Shown: positions 22,483 through 34,510 of the stretch, piece after piece | How positions within the stretch are numbered: position 1 is the stretch's first letter | Layout: every line of letters begins with the position of its first letter | From: Rhexocercosporidium sp. MPI-PUGE-AT-0058 | Lineage: Eukaryota; Ascomycota; Leotiomycetes; Helotiales | NCBI GenBank assembly: GCA_020746875.1 | Contig: JAGTJL010000001.1 | Location: forward strand, 4,526,001 to 4,590,000 | DNA: 64,000 nucleotides | Direction: 5' to 3' | Program-made: the position numbers and the translations under genes | The notes under the pieces: model-generated | What the model saw: only the letters and a program-made list of their open reading frames with translations | What the model was told of the DNA's origin: nothing | Databases searched by the model: none

Positions 22483-24618
22483 TTAACATGAAGAAGAAGC
22501 CTCTCCAAGTCCATTGCTTTCCAGTTTATTAAAACAGCTCCCACAAAGATCACTGTCTTCACATACCCTACAAACGTGTCGACTGGTATTAAGATTTAGA
22601 TTGGTACCACAGCCATCGCAACAAGCGTTGTAATCGGGTGAGTTTAGAGCTAATTGATGCGCGAAGGTGGCTGCAGACTTTGTATCGTCTCCATTCCAGG
22701 CGAACACTCGCCCAACATCATCAAATAGCGCAAATCTTGCGGATGGGAAGTTGATACAAAGAGCAGCCAGCTGCTTAATGTAAGCGAGCACAATGATACT
22801 GGCTGAGAGCTTAGTAGCCGCATAACACCGTCGCTTGATGATATCGCCCAAGCAGTTAATCGCATTAAGTATTGTTGTATGCTTAGGGCCAGACGCCTTT
22901 TCGTAGCTTTGTAGTATCCGCCGGAACATCTGCTCGGCCTTAGCAAGCTTACCTTGATCGGCGTAAAGGGCTGCTAGGTTGTTAACCGTGGAGAGCGTCG
23001 ACGCATGCTCGGGGCCTCATGCCTTCTCGTAGCCTTCGAGCGCCCGCTGGTACATCCGCTCGGCCTCGGCCAGCTTGCCTTAGTCGGCGTAGAGGAGACC
23101 CAGGTTATTAATCGTGTCGAGCGTCGACGTGTGCTTCGGGCCCCATGCCTTCTCGTAGCCTTGCAGCGCTCGCTAGTATATTCGCTCGGCCTCGATCAGC
23201 TTGCCTTGGTTTTTGTAGAGGCTCCCTAGGTTGTTGATCGTATTGAGCGTCGACGTGTGCTCGGGGCCCCATGCCTCCTCATAGCCTTCGAGCGCTCGCT
23301 GGTACATCTGCTCGGCCTCGACCAGCTTGCCTTGATTGGCGTAGAAGAGACCCAAGTTGTTGATCGTATTGAGCGTCGACGTGTGCTCTGGATCCCATGC
23401 CTTCTCGTAGTCATGCAGCGCCCGCTGGTACATCTGCTCGGCCTCGACCAGCTTGCCTTAGTCGGCGTAAAGGAGACCCAGGTCATGACATTCATTTACT
23501 AGCTCATCGTTTATTATCAAGCTGTTTGAAAACATATATAAGCATCTCGCTGCATACTGGAGAAGTCGACGTTGTATCATCTATGGCTGATTATTCTTTT
23601 CTTCAGGGATATGTGCCCCCACAAACTTTACAATTGTTTTAGTTAAATCGTAATCTCATTATTGGTTTAGAGCATGAATGGTTCAGGAGTGAACACATCC
23701 ATGGATATTATATCCTTTAGACTCGATCGATTTTTGTAAAGACGTTACTACCTCTACTAGCCCATAGTTACTTAAGACCCGCATCGCATTATCGAAGCTC
23801 GATTCGTTTTTAGTGAGCTCTCGTAGTCATTCAGGGTTATCAGATTCGCCCTGCTGAAGAAGCTCAAACCAAAGATCCTCGTTGTTAAAATAGGCCCATA
23901 GGCGAAAAAGGTTAGTAGCAAGGGGGTTTCGCTGTGTAATATATTTAAAAGAGATTTGCCATATCGAGTAAAGAGTTCGGTCTTCGTACGAGCTCAGATC
24001 AGGACTTGTCTCCTTAAGCCTTGCCCATGACTCCTTGTATAAACGAAGGTAGTCTGAGAAACTCCTCGCTGTTTGATCAAGATATGCTCCAGCAATAGCC
24101 AATACGAGGGGAAGGCCATTTAATTTCTCTGCAAGCTTTATCGCATCGGGATCTAGTTCGAAGCATTAGATGATAATTATTAGATTAAGAACGTTTTTAC
24201 CTGTATTTAACTTTTATTATCTCGATACCATTGATAAAATCTTTAGGCTATTACGAATATCGTTAAGCTTTCGAATTTGAATAGATTGATTTATTTTAAC
24301 TTTTGATGATCGTGTCGTGATGATAATTGACCCTTGATATGATTTGGGAAGGAAATTTGTGATATTTACAATCGCAGGATCCGTTTTACCAGGTAATTTA
24401 GGAGTATTGTAGTTGTCGTAGATCATCAGCCATCGTGTGTTGTTAGGCAGACTTAGCCACGCTTTGATAGATTCAATCACTTCGTCCAAGTTTTGCTTCG
24501 CATCGAACGCTGACAGTCGTCCGAGAACAGGGAACAAATAACCTCCATCATTACGCGTTTTTAAATGCGAAAATTTTTCAACTAGGACAGGGGGATATGA
24601 GGGACGAAAAGGGTGCAA
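22483..24618 (-). pseudogene. NB-ARC / TPR / zinc-binding NLR fragment (3' part), broken
   Basis: This is the minus-strand remnant of a fungal NLR. From the 5' side (24618 downwards) there is a mid NB-ARC piece with the Walker B-like WLMIYDNYNTP and the GSIIITTRSS block. After a frame break comes the IAGAYLDQTARSFSDYL / LWAYFNNEDLWFELL winged-helix part (24102..23827). Next are kinesin-light-chain-like TPR units of 42 aa (about 23495..22930), and at the C-terminus a ZZ-like Cys cluster CDGC...CRVC...C-x2-C (about 22600..22510). There is no P-loop. Within the TPRs, stop codons replace Gln (CAG to TAG near 23175; CAA to TAA near 23080 and 23460) and Trp (TGG to TGA near 23030). The Gln changes are the CpA-to-TpA type left by repeat-induced point mutation. 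It may be the tail of the HET-NB-ARC ORF at 40991..42151. Confidence 0.8.
22940..23490 (-). repeat. 126-bp tandem repeat encoding TPR units
   Basis: The word GAGCGTCGAC recurs at 22993, 23119, 23245 and 23371, exactly 126 bp apart, with long near-identical flanks. Each unit encodes one 42-aa kinesin-light-chain-type TPR (YQRAL...YEKAWGPEH...LNTINNLG). High nucleotide identity between units, as in other fungal NLRs, suggests recent duplication or homogenisation. Confidence 0.85.
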
Positions 24619-24780
24619 GGATCACAAGTGTAATACATAGGTAGGTAGTCACGTGGGGCTCTGGTCTAACCAAAAAACATGCGATAGGGGTCCGAGAGCC
24701 CTATTAAGTATACAGTACTGCCCATTCGATTACACGGGACCCCAAGGAAAGCCAAGTGTGCATACCTGAACCTGCAGTTC

Positions 24781-25465
24781 CTATGGGTTGACTCCAGGAT
24801 TCTTCGCCCGTGCTGCTGACTGAATCCCATTGTTAGGGTGTGTAGTATAAGAGTCTGTGTACGGATAGAGACCGGTTTCTTGAACAGCGCCTCCAAAGTA
24901 GCTCGAGTAGTACCACAAATGATTGATCAGCCAGGTCAATTTGGTCTTGTTGTCGCGGATTTCCTTCAATTTTGGGAGCGGGACCAAATTCCATATCCCA
25001 CGAGCTGACTGAGTAGAGTTCATCAATAAGTCCGTGCCCGTGTTCTTAGCCTCGAGATAGTTTCTGTTTGATCGGCTTTTGATCCGGACAGATAGCCTCT
25101 TTATGTTAGCTGTATGTTCCTGGCTGTAGGATTCATGGGATAGCATACTCAAATCCGTTGTCTGATATTATAGAAATTTCAAACTTCTCGTCTTTGGTTG
25201 GAGGGGTTGCTACCATTCCAACCGCGAGCCATTTCGTCGTGATTGTTCCACTGCTAGTTGAAGACAGGTATTGGCCATCCTTCGCAAAATTGAAAAGATA
25301 GGAAGAACCACGTTTCTCGATGAACATGAACTCTCCGGATCCATTACTCCAGTCCTGATCGGCAAGAATGATGTTGCTTGTGTTTGCCCTATCAACCTGT
25401 ACAACCTTGGGCGGGTTGAAAGAATCATTCACGAGGAAATATGCAGTATTTGGATCGATACCCAT
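24781..25465 (-). pseudogene. hypothetical protein, beta-trefoil-like N-terminus, frameshifted
   Basis: Two minus frames overlap at 25133..25152. The upstream one (25465..25133, MGIDPNTAYFLVND...) has the repeated aromatic and Gly pattern W-S-N-G-S-G-E-F-x-F, YLFNFAKDGQYLSS and TTKWLAVG, which resembles a beta-trefoil carbohydrate-binding fold. The downstream one (25152..24781) continues with a Ser/Asn-rich stretch and ends in PGVNP. They join naturally only through a +1 shift near 25140; no GT-AG intron of plausible size fits there. I do not recognise the family. It is either a frameshifted gene or two frames of a decayed one. Confidence 0.4.
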
Positions 25466-26369
25466 GGTGCTGAAGTGAGAAGGGCTTCGGGCTTCGGGAT
25501 GAAGGGTTTACGAGGAAAGCAAACCATTAATTATATCAAACAAATGGAGCCTCTACTGTGTATCTTCCATATTATTCTTAAAATGATTAGTCCGAGTATC
25601 TTAGCTCAGTCCCTGGTTCCAAAATGAATCAAGATCATTGAGTGGTCTTCAACCTCTGCCCAAAACTGGACCCATGATCAAGGAGGCATATGCATCCTGC
25701 ACTCACCAGCACACCACCTCAATATAGCGCAGCTGAAGTTTTCTTATCTTGCTAGGCTCAAAGCATTTACAATGGGTCGCACGGCAGGTAATGCCCAGGG
25801 TCTCTAGCTCCCTGATAATTAATGAGGCGCTCTGACCGGTGCTGACTTCAAGGGGGTAATGGAATATTGAAAATGGCTCGTGCTGGATTATCCCAAGTCC
25901 TAGAAATGCGCACTCCCTGTATACTCAGCCTTGCCTGGAGTTAACCACAAAGCTGGGCCCCGTTGCCCAATGACGCCATCGCACGTAGTTGTCTGACGCG
26001 GCCCTACATATTCAGCTCTCACTGTTCAGCCCCCCCTGTGGATTCGCTATTGCAAGTACGAACAAGGCTTTCGATTTTCCTTTCGGATCGCCTGTAAAGC
26101 TCGGCTTTAGCCACAACCTCGGATTCTGTTGCCTAATAAAGGTATCCAACGTAGTTGCAATTAATAGGAATGCACGTATTTCTGTACAAGATTAGGTAGG
26201 TTTAGGTCCATAATGCTCGTTATCGGGGGTTACTTTCATGCTTATTATTCCACCTAAAATGTATATTACTTATGCCAATTATCATAGCATCAGGTCCTTT
26301 CTTTTTTGTTTGGCTTTTTTTTGTTAGCGGTACAGCCTTGTTTTTTTTTTTTTGCCTGTGTACCGCAAA
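25466..26369. other. intergenic with poly-T and inverted repeat
   Basis: No gene is supported. Near the end, a poly-T run (about 26340-26353) is flanked by GCGGTACA (about 26328) and its complement TGTACCGC (about 26358). The HET ORF's first ATG (26370) lies just after it. The 118-codon plus frame at 25271 is a shadow of the minus-strand pseudogene. Confidence 0.4.
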
Positions 26370-27987
26370 ATGCTTGCTAAAATCTACGAGAATTTGAATC
26401 TATCCAGCTCGAAAAAAGAGATACGTATTCTACACCTCCTACCTGCATTGAATTGGGAAGACGGAATACAATGCAGGTTGTCAGTTGTATGCCTCAGCAA
26501 TGACGACAGACTACAATATCAAGCACTGTCGTATGTATGGGGGGATGCACGAATAACTATCCCCATTGATGTCAACGGGTTTCGCTTTGATGCTACCAAA
26601 AACCTTGTGGAAGCCCTCCGCGCACTCCGGTTGCAGTCGGAGGAGAGGATTTTATGGATCGATGCGATTTGCATTAATCAGGCGAACGTTGATGAGCGTA
26701 ACCGGCAAGTAAGCATGATGACCGAGATCTACCGCAACTCCCTCTCGACTGTAGCTTGGTTAGGGCCTAGCCATAGAGAATCGGATAAGCGACCACCAGG
26801 TACGACAATATTCACTTAGAGCCCAATATCTGTACTGATACTAGGTGATTCCAGAACAATGTTATGATGCCATGGAAAGCCCCCTCATTGTCGACACAGA
26901 TCTGGCATCTTCCACTGACGAGGCACGAGATGTGTGGACAGAGTTGCCAGAAAATCATCACCTACAAAATGGCCCATTTGTGCTATGGAAGCGCCCGGAG
27001 ACTGATATATCACTAGTTGACTCGTTCAGAAGTCTTCGAGTAATGGCTCTGCCGCAATTCCATATCTTTCCAGAGTTCAACCAGCCTGGTTGGACAACGG
27101 AATCTTATCAGGCAGTCTCAAAGGAAATGCAGTTGATCATTAAATACATGGGACCGGTATCCAGCGTCCCTTGGTGGTCCCGAACATGGACAGCTCAAGA
27201 GACGGTTCTGCCCAAGGACTTGCAATTCATGTGTGGGCCGTATGTTGTGTCCTACCGTGTGTTCGACCAAGCTTGCAATGCCTGTAACAATCGAATGGTT
27301 GTGTACACCGCAATGCAAAACTCTGGAGACCCTGGTTTCGATCTTGATCTTTCCCTGTTGAAGAGTTATGTTGGAAATATGGCCTCGATCAACTTGTTTC
27401 GAGCGCTGTTTCATCTCGGGGCTGGTTCCGTTGGCCTCGATACTATATGGAAGCCTAAAAACTCTGGTGAGCTATGTGTTCGAGAACTGTTCACCCGTTT
27501 TAGTTTGAGGCTAGCGACCGACCCAAGAGATAAGGTTTTTGGAGTTCTGGGCCTCGCATCGCCACCCCTCCAAGAACAGCTCATTCAACCAGACTACAGG
27601 CTTACTGTATCACAAGCGTATCAACTAGCGCTGGTTTCAACCACAAGAGCTAGTAATCATCTGGATCTTATACCGTATGTCTCGGGAACAGACGTCGAGT
27701 TGGAAACAGATGGCGCAGTCAGGCCCAGTTGGCTGCCAGTATGGAACGATTCGACTGACAAACTGGCAGATGTAGTCATCACAAGAGAATGGGATCTTAA
27801 TTTGGTAAACCAAACTGGCGACTGGAAAGACTGCAATATGACCTACGCTTGCATTGGTCTTTTGAATCTATACTCCGATGGAGTTTTGGAGCTGCAGGGG
27901 CACAGAATTGCGACGGTATTGGACGTTGAGCCCACAGGCGATGCAAAGGTTGAACGAAGAATATTTACTCAAGGATTTTCAGGCTAA
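26370..27987 (+). CDS. HET-domain protein with decayed C-terminus
   Basis: Exons 26370..26799 and 26855..27987; 520 aa. The 55-nt intron has a GTACGA donor and CCAG acceptor; the earlier CTAG acceptor would break the frame. HET blocks are YQALSYVWGD (about residues 49-58), ILWIDAICINQ (about 93-103) and WWSRTWTAQE (about 249-258). The DPRDKVFGVLGLA block follows. The frame ends at TAA 27985..27987, but similarity to HET tails continues beyond: EKKFF in the same frame, then GDELFYIPGSEYLAILRP in another (to about 28110). The tail is thus lost through one nonsense and one frameshift change. The HET domain itself is intact, so the truncated ORF could still be expressed. Confidence 0.75.
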
Positions 27988-28130
27988 CTCCGTACAGAAA
28001 AAAAGTTCTTCAGTCACGACGTCCACGATGCGTATCTCAAGATCCGTTAAGAAAGGAGATGAATTGTTTTACATTCCAGGTTCAGAGTACCTGGCGATAC
28101 TGAGGCCACAGAGATACAGACCTAGTGCGG
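27988..28130 (+). pseudogene. out-of-frame remnant of the HET C-terminus
   Basis: Directly after the TAA at 27985 the same frame reads LRTEKKFFSHDVHDAYLKIR and stops. Another frame then reads SVKKGDELFYIPGSEYLAI. That is the usual GD-x-V-x-x-[LI]-x-G-x-x-x-P-[FY]-x-L-R-P segment of HET tails; compare GDVVAVVMGCNVPLVLR in the intact HET gene at 14584. Confidence 0.6.
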
Positions 28131-28299
28131 CAAACACATGGCCTCAGGGATATGAAAATCAAATTCATGATTCCCAATCCAGGCCATCGAAGAATATTTA
28201 TCACTCTTGGGTATGTATAAATATGGGACAATATCTGAACCGGGGGAATCATAAATTGCAACAGTGGGAAAGAGTACCGTTGACATCGATATATCTTCA

Positions 28300-29314
28300 G
28301 TAGATATTCACATTCATTTCAATTCATCTCTCATAATTACTACGATACACCATTGAAATAATCACCCATTAATAGATTCTTACATAAACACCTTATAAGA
28401 CAAATATACAAGAAAGAGGTTACGTTACTAGATTCATTCCATCTTCGTCAAAGCAAGGCTCCCTCTTCTGCATATGTCGTCATGGTCGCCGATCGCATCC
28501 GAACATCATGGTATTCATTAGATGAATACCACGTTGGCAATCCTCGCATGAGTGGCAAAATAATTTGGAGGACTGCTTCACAACCTCGGCGACCTGCACA
28601 TTTGCAGAAGCATGAGCCTAGAATATACAGATCCGGTCAATTCTGCACATTTCAGCTCCTGCATGCATATTTCAGCTGCCAGGATTCCGAATCGCCTATT
28701 ACTGACACCTTGGATCGCTTCCTCGCTTGCGCATCTCCCCGTTCTAGCTATGGTTTCTCGCTTGTTGTCAGTAAACTGCCTTCTTACCAGCAATTGGTGC
28801 CTTTGAAGGATCTGCCACAGGGGATGCAAACCGACGTGTCCTACTCTGTAGGGTCTGTTCCGCATATACGGGTGCGAGAGATTCCCGATGAATAGAGACG
28901 GTCCGATTTCGTATTCATCAACCTTGTCGCAACACCCCCACAGCGTGCCTGTCTTTCTCATGAACACACAAGAGCCTATTGTTTCTCGTTGGACCCATGC
29001 CACTCATGTATTGCAACAAATTTATGGGACAGAATATCGGCGTCGCCGAGAATGTAGCCGGTGAACAATATCAATTGGACATGGGAGGGTTGCATCCAAG
29101 CACCTGAGGAGGACACGGAGGGATCGTTATGCAAGCGCTGTTCTAACTTGTTTGCTCTGCATCCCATAATGAAGTCACATTGAAAGGCCTCATATTTAAA
29201 GCAATGCATGACTCTCTCTTGAATCTCTACAACACAAGCCCTACTCGGAGCAGGATAATATCTCCATAACATGTTTACTGCCTGTCAACGTATATTGACA
29301 CACAATCTGTCAAA
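28300..29314. other. intergenic, no supported gene
   Basis: Overlapping frames on both strands (plus 28482..28895, minus 28578..29003, minus 28976..29272) are open for 98-141 codons but show no motif I recognise, and each lies opposite another. I make no call. The stretch directly before 29315 has a short leader for the next gene. Confidence 0.35.
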
Positions 29315-31121
29315 ATGGCCCTCAACAGCACAGCTGATCCATCTCCTGGTAGCCAAATTGCCCTGTAAGACCAATTTGTTGACGCTCTGTTCCATTCTGA
29401 CCATTTCAGTAGTCGACCAGATATCCTGAACGACCGAAAGAGTCTTTTCCACTGTTTTTACGCGTCGTCAGATACAGCCATCCAACAAATCCAGAACTCA
29501 ATCAAGGACCCAGTCAATCTCCAGCAAATCTTGACCTACGCTGTCGCCTATATCGATCAAGGAGTGTCAGTCTCCAATGACGAACGGAAGGTATGTTCTA
29601 ATTGCAATTGAACCCTGGAAGAACGTTTTTAACAATGCACTAGCAATATGAAATCCTCGTGAAGCGATATGGTGCGGCCGAGGAGAAGATAAAGAAAGAC
29701 CAAGGCAAGTTGCAAGTCCTCGACGAGAAATTGAAAACACAAGATGCTCGGATCATAGAGCTCGAGATCAAACTTGCGGCTCATGAAAGAGTCTACCCTA
29801 AGATTCGACCTGTATCAAATACCGAGGCCCCGCAGGGCCAGGTCTCGCTCACTCCTGTGGAGGCACAGTTGGTAAACGCACGACAACAGCTTGCGGAAAA
29901 AACCTCTCTCTTAGAGGAAAACCATGAGAAATATGAACATATGCTCGTGGTCGAGAAGCAGGCCAAGGACATCGCGGAACGTGAGAAAGTTGCGCTCGAA
30001 GCTCGCGTAGTGGCACTAACTCAAGAGGTGCTGACTCTCCAAAAGAGTTTGGCCCAGGTGCATGGCCAGCTGGAGGAGGCGAAGCATCACCTTGATGTTG
30101 ATGGACATATTATTTCGGGGGTCCAGGAGGAGCGCGATAACTTGAAGACGTTGTTCAACAAGAAAATGGTGGAAGTGAAATCTCTTGGAGATGAGCTTCA
30201 GCTTGTCCGGACTGAGTTGAAGACAGCCACAGAAGAACATCTCCTTTTCGAAGGAAAGCACAAGGATTGTCAGAAACGACTTGAAGAGGTTGTTCGACAG
30301 TACGAGGCCTTGAAGGAAGAAAAGAGAGTCCTAGAAGAGGAACACAAAACCTGTCAAGCAGCCCAACCAAAGCCTTCTGCAGACGAAGAACCGCCTGAGG
30401 ATCTCAGCAAGCCTGTCCAACCCAACAAAGTCGTATGTATACATGCTCTCGTTGTGATTCAACTCTGACAAGATATAGACACTCAAAAACCCAATCAAGA
30501 TTGCCGGAAGCTTACGTGGAGCGCGGAAAGAGATCGATGACAAATTTTGGGAAGTCAACGTTCCTTTCCCCATTACTATCTTTGGCTACAAGAGCTCCAA
30601 GATCTTCGTCAGTGACAATGGCACAATATGCCTGGATCAGGCTACACACGCAAGGGATAAGAGGGAGGGCGAAAGATTGCCGCACTATGACCGCATGCCG
30701 GTGTATTCGCTCTTCCCTTACTGGACTGACTTGCTAATCGCCAAAGACATGCCTCATGGCATATTCTGGGAGGTGACTGGGGCTAGTCCGAACAGATCTC
30801 TCTCAATAGAGTGGTATGTCACTCGCTACCAGCACGAAGAACAATACTTTCATTTCAAAGTGGTGGTCGATGAAGCGTCGCCTAACGTGGTGGCGTTCGA
30901 ATATTACGATGTCAGGGACAAAGGAGCCAAGGGAACCATCGGTGTTCAAGGCCCAAAAAATGGTGAGTCCAATGCAATCAAATTCTATCCCCCAGCCCTA
31001 ACTCCCATTAGCTCATCTTCAGTTCTCATACAACAAAGCAAAGTTGTATCCCGGACTGCGACTAGTATTTGATACTGCCAAAAACAACATAACTGAATCT
31101 CGCTGTGAAGTGCCACAGTGA
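29315..31121 (+). CDS. coiled-coil protein with C-terminal beta-rich (nidogen-like) domain
   Basis: Five exons: 29315..29364, 29410..29590, 29644..30432, 30479..30962, 31012..31121; 537 aa. All four introns are GT-AG and 45-53 nt long. The last acceptor is the CCATTAG at 31011; the nearby CTTCAG would shift the frame and lose the conserved end. Residues 1-77 are helical. About 78-330 form a long coiled coil rich in Glu, Lys, Gln and Leu. A Pro/Glu linker follows, and residues about 340-530 form a beta-rich domain with W-E-V-N-V-P-F-P-I, SDNGTICLD, LFPYWTDLLI, SIEWYV, FHFKVVV, GVQG and YPGLRLVFDT. That order is familiar from fungal proteins with a nidogen-like or related beta-sandwich. No signal peptide is present. 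Function unknown. This is one of the few clean multi-exon genes in the core. Confidence 0.75.
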
Positions 31122-31267
31122 GACTTCGCCGATGTTGAAAACTGCAATCTTGGTTAGGATAGTTGAGTCACGTAGTTGATTTGATCGCAAATGAAATTTT
31201 GTGCCCAGACTTTGTCTTCCACTTGATCCTAATACAATATCGGCAAGGGAATATAAGAAAATTCTAC

Positions 31268-31470
31268 CTGAGCTATGCCTCCGGCAGCACTGCTAGAAGA
31301 GAATATAGCTATCTACCCGACCATTTTCATCGCCAGTCGCACTAGGTACCAGGGAACACCATCGCGTTGCGGCGGCTCCTCACTCTCTACTCGTGTTGCT
31401 GCTTTTGCCAACCGGTCTGCCTCCTCGTTCCCTTCGATGCCCGCGTGTCCTGGGACCCAGTCCCTCTCGA
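31268..31470 (-). pseudogene. RNase H remnant of a second retroelement
   Basis: The minus strand reads WVPGHAGIEGNEEADRLAKAA, the C-terminal RNase H signature of non-LTR elements, from about 31465 to 31400. It continues with about 30 codons of flanking sequence to about 31340. It differs from the RNase H at 32108 (which has WVPAHTGILGNEAADRAAK), so it comes from another element. It is cut off on both sides. Confidence 0.7.
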
Positions 31471-31814
31471 GGGCATATAATGCTATCTAATCCCAATTAC
31501 TCTATAGGCTACAACGCTAGCCTATAGGCAGCTTGACCAGTCTTCAAGCCACTTGCGGTAGCCTATATTCATTCATTCATTTATTCATACTCGGTTCCAG
31601 CTGTCCACCGTAGGACTGCTATGCCGGCATGGTCCAGCTTCGGCGCCAGTTGCCGAAGTGCGCATTGCCGCATTCGGTAATTCACACTTCACTTCATCAC
31701 TTTGCAGTGACCAGCAACCTCCTCCACTGGACGGTCTGGCTCCTATCTACGACTATTTACATAGGCGCTAAGTAGGAGTGCTTTGCTTCATCCTTTGACA
31801 GTGCTCAGGCTCAT

Positions 31815-34510
31815 TGGCTGCCGCTTCTGCTAGCCATCTCGTGTCTCTGTACCTTCAGTCCCCCCCAGTGCTCCACTTCGTCTCTTTGCTCTGCATCGCA
31901 ACTCCGAAACTGCCCAAGGAGACGCGTCTGTTCCATGAATGTAATTGCCTTTGTGACTAGTTTTGGCTCGTTTAAGATTGCCTTCAGGTTTATTCGTCCT
32001 CCCCTCCCAAATATCCTTCGCCGTACGTCGTTGTATGTCCGACACCTTAGTAGGATGTGGTTTACTGTTTGCCGTCCTTTGCCGCAGTCGCATCCGGGGT
32101 CATCGACTTATGGCACTCTTCTCTTCCACAGGAAGTCTCTTAGCCCAATTTTCTCTGTGCGCATCTGGATCAGCAGAGCACTCTGCCGCTTCTTCAGTCC
32201 ATGGTGTAGTCGCAGGATCTTGTGTGATGGCTGCGGTGTATGCTTGAATGTGGTTCTTCCTCTCGTTTCCACTTTCCAATTGTTTGTCCATTTGGCTCTT
32301 GTCTGCCTCCTGACCCAGGTCTTCACGGTTGCTTGCAAATGATATGTCCTTGTCTGTGTGGCGTTCTCGTTTCCCTGGCTAGATCCAGCATTTTGTTTGG
32401 CTGCTCTCTTGGCCGCTCTGTCTGCGGCTTCGTTTCCCAAGATGCCCGTGTGGGCTGGCACCCATCTTAACTCGACTCGCGTCCCACGGTCTCCTTGGAG
32501 TTTGTCTATAAGTTGTATCGCGTCAGCTACAATGTACGCACCTGATCTGTCCGTTGGCTTCTGAAATGTCCGGATAGCTGCTTGGTTGTCAGTGAAGATA
32601 ATCAGCCTGTCTCTCTTGTTCCCTCTCTCTGCGTCTTCGTTTGCAATTTGAAGGGCCAACCTGATACCCTGTAGTTCTGCGGCATATACGGTTGAGGTTT
32701 CACTATCTCCCATATGGGCCAGTTTTGTGCATCTAGTTAGGGGTGATACGGCTGCAGCTCCCACGTGGTTGTCAATTCCGCTGCCGTCCGTGTAAACGAA
32801 GAGGCTGTTGAGGTGCTCGTCTTGAAGGCACGTGTAGCCTCCGCGGTCTCTGGCTGTCCTCAACCATGATTGTGTCCTCGTTCTCATCTTGCATGCTGTC
32901 GAGCCCGTTTCCCAAGTGGACCCTCTTTGGGGCTCTTCCTTTCGTTGGGGACTTGCTCCTGGAGTTCTGTCTGCCTGGTGGTAGTGTTGGCGTCAGCGAT
33001 GATGGCCTTGCTGTAGTGGCACTTGGCCTGCCTCTCTGGGTTCCATTCATCATTGCTGCCGCTTCCGCTGGCGTAGCGTCAATAATCGTGCGTTCCATTG
33101 GTGGCCTCTCCTTCGTTGGTGGGACAAAATGGTATGGTTGTCGGGCATCGTATGCGGCTTTCACCTTGCTCAACTCGACCTTCCGGACGGGACATCGATT
33201 ATTCCACGCCTCGTGTGCTCCCTTGCACACAGCGCATTTCCTTATGGCGGACTTGTCGACCTTGGTGGGGCAATCTTTCGAGCTGTGCGGTTCTGCACAG
33301 TAGCCACATGCTGTGCTCGCTTTGCACTGGGTTCCTATGTGGCCGTATTTTTGACACTTGTAGCATTGCTTCAGTCGGCACTGTCTGTCGTATCTCTCAC
33401 ATTGAAAAGCCTCGCCTTGCCAAATGAGACCTTCGTCGATGATCTTGTTCGCGTCTTCCGGATTGGTGAACTCGACGATAATGGTCGAAGCTGACTTTGA
33501 ACTCGCTGCTCTTGATAGCCATCCAATGTAATTGATGTCCGCATTGGGTATAAACGGTCTGTTGTCGTGCAGAGCTCGGCCTTGATCTCGTCGAACTTCT
33601 CCGTGTCCATTGAGCTGGTCCTAATGCCGTGCGTCAGAATTCCACATGTCGGCAGCCGTATACTTGTGCCTCTTCCAAGCCGGTTTATCCAGTCGTTTGC
33701 AAATTGTTTCAAGGCCTCTGCATCGTTTCTGTTTGACGTCTTGATGCTAAGGTCTCCGCTTTTAGTTGGTTAGCTGATGCTACGCGGATCCGTTCAATGT
33801 GCTTGTTTCTGCTCTGTTCAATCGCGCGGTCAACGTGGTTCTGTAAGTTTCTGGGGTTCTTGGCTCGGAGGTTTCGATAGTGGATGTGTCTGTAATCTTC
33901 ACGATGATCTCACGTTGCGCTTGAATGAACGATGATGTCTGAGTAGATATTGTGATTGGTCTGCTAAGAGGAGCCGCATTGCTACTCAATACCGACGCGT
34001 ATGAAGCCTTAGGAGGCGGAGTACACTGCACAACTTTCACCATATTATTCGTTGTCTTGGTTGTATCATTTATCGCTTTGGCTATATCGTTCGTCTCTTG
34101 CAGAAGTTCGGTGGTTGTTCGTCGTGTCTCGGCAGCTTCCTTCACGGCTTGATTGGTCTCCTGGCTCAGCGTAGCCATGTGCTGCTGCGTTTTGTATTCT
34201 GCTGAACTTTGATCGCCGTGGACTGCACCGTTTCTGCTGTTGTTTTGAGGTCGCTCTGGATAGTTGTAATGGCTTGGACTACGGCGCTGAGGTCAGGGGT
34301 ATTCTGGAACTTGAAAATCAGGACGCTCATGGCTGCGATTATAGTCTTGACAAGAGGCTTCGGCACCAGTTGGTTTCCGGCGGAGCCAATACAGACGAGT
34401 ACTTTCCTGAGGTAATCGCTGAGGTTTGCAGCATGCTCTCGGGGGTCGTTGGGCCATGCTGCCACTTGAGGCCACGTTGTCGCCATTTCTGCCTATGTCA
34501 CACTGGGCAA
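31815..34510 (-). mobile_element. Tad1-like non-LTR retrotransposon, internally deleted
   Basis: Minus-strand element. ORF1 (gag-like) starts MATTWPQVAAWP at 34486 and runs in shifting frames to about 32880. It ends in three CCHC zinc knuckles (CYKCQKYGHIGTQC, CGYCAEPHSSKDC, CAVCKGAHEAWNNRC; about 33370..33195). Directly after a short Pro/Arg-rich tail comes an RNase H domain with VYTDGSG, AELQGIRLAL, FTDNQAA and WVPAHTGILGNEAADRAA (32887..32108). The CGKGRQTVNHILLRCP end follows in another frame (to about 31830). Endonuclease and reverse transcriptase, which should lie between, are missing. ORF1 and RNase H overlap at 32770..32887, placing a deletion junction there. At least four frameshifts in ORF1 show it is dead. 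Confidence 0.85.
32108..32887 (-). pseudogene. RNase H and C-terminus of the Tad1-like element
   Basis: A 259-codon frame holding RNase H with the catalytic Asp-Glu-Asp pattern (YTDGS, AELQG, TDNQA) and the C-terminal GNEAAD. This enzyme part normally follows reverse transcriptase in ORF2 of Tad1/CgT1-type elements. Here it is fused in place to the gag tail by deletion. The C-terminal zinc-like CDCGKGRQTVNH piece lies in the next frame after the stop at 32108. Confidence 0.75.

Noticed and set aside
22940..23490. CRISPR-like array
   Set aside because: The 126-bp periodic repeat encodes TPR units of an NLR; this is a eukaryotic genome.
25115..25145. 25-nt GT-AG intron joining the two frames at 25133..25152
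   Set aside because: Too short for a spliceosomal intron; a frameshift is more likely.
28482..29272. overlapping frames of 98-141 codons on both strands
   Set aside because: No recognisable motif and mutual overlap; cannot decide that any is real.
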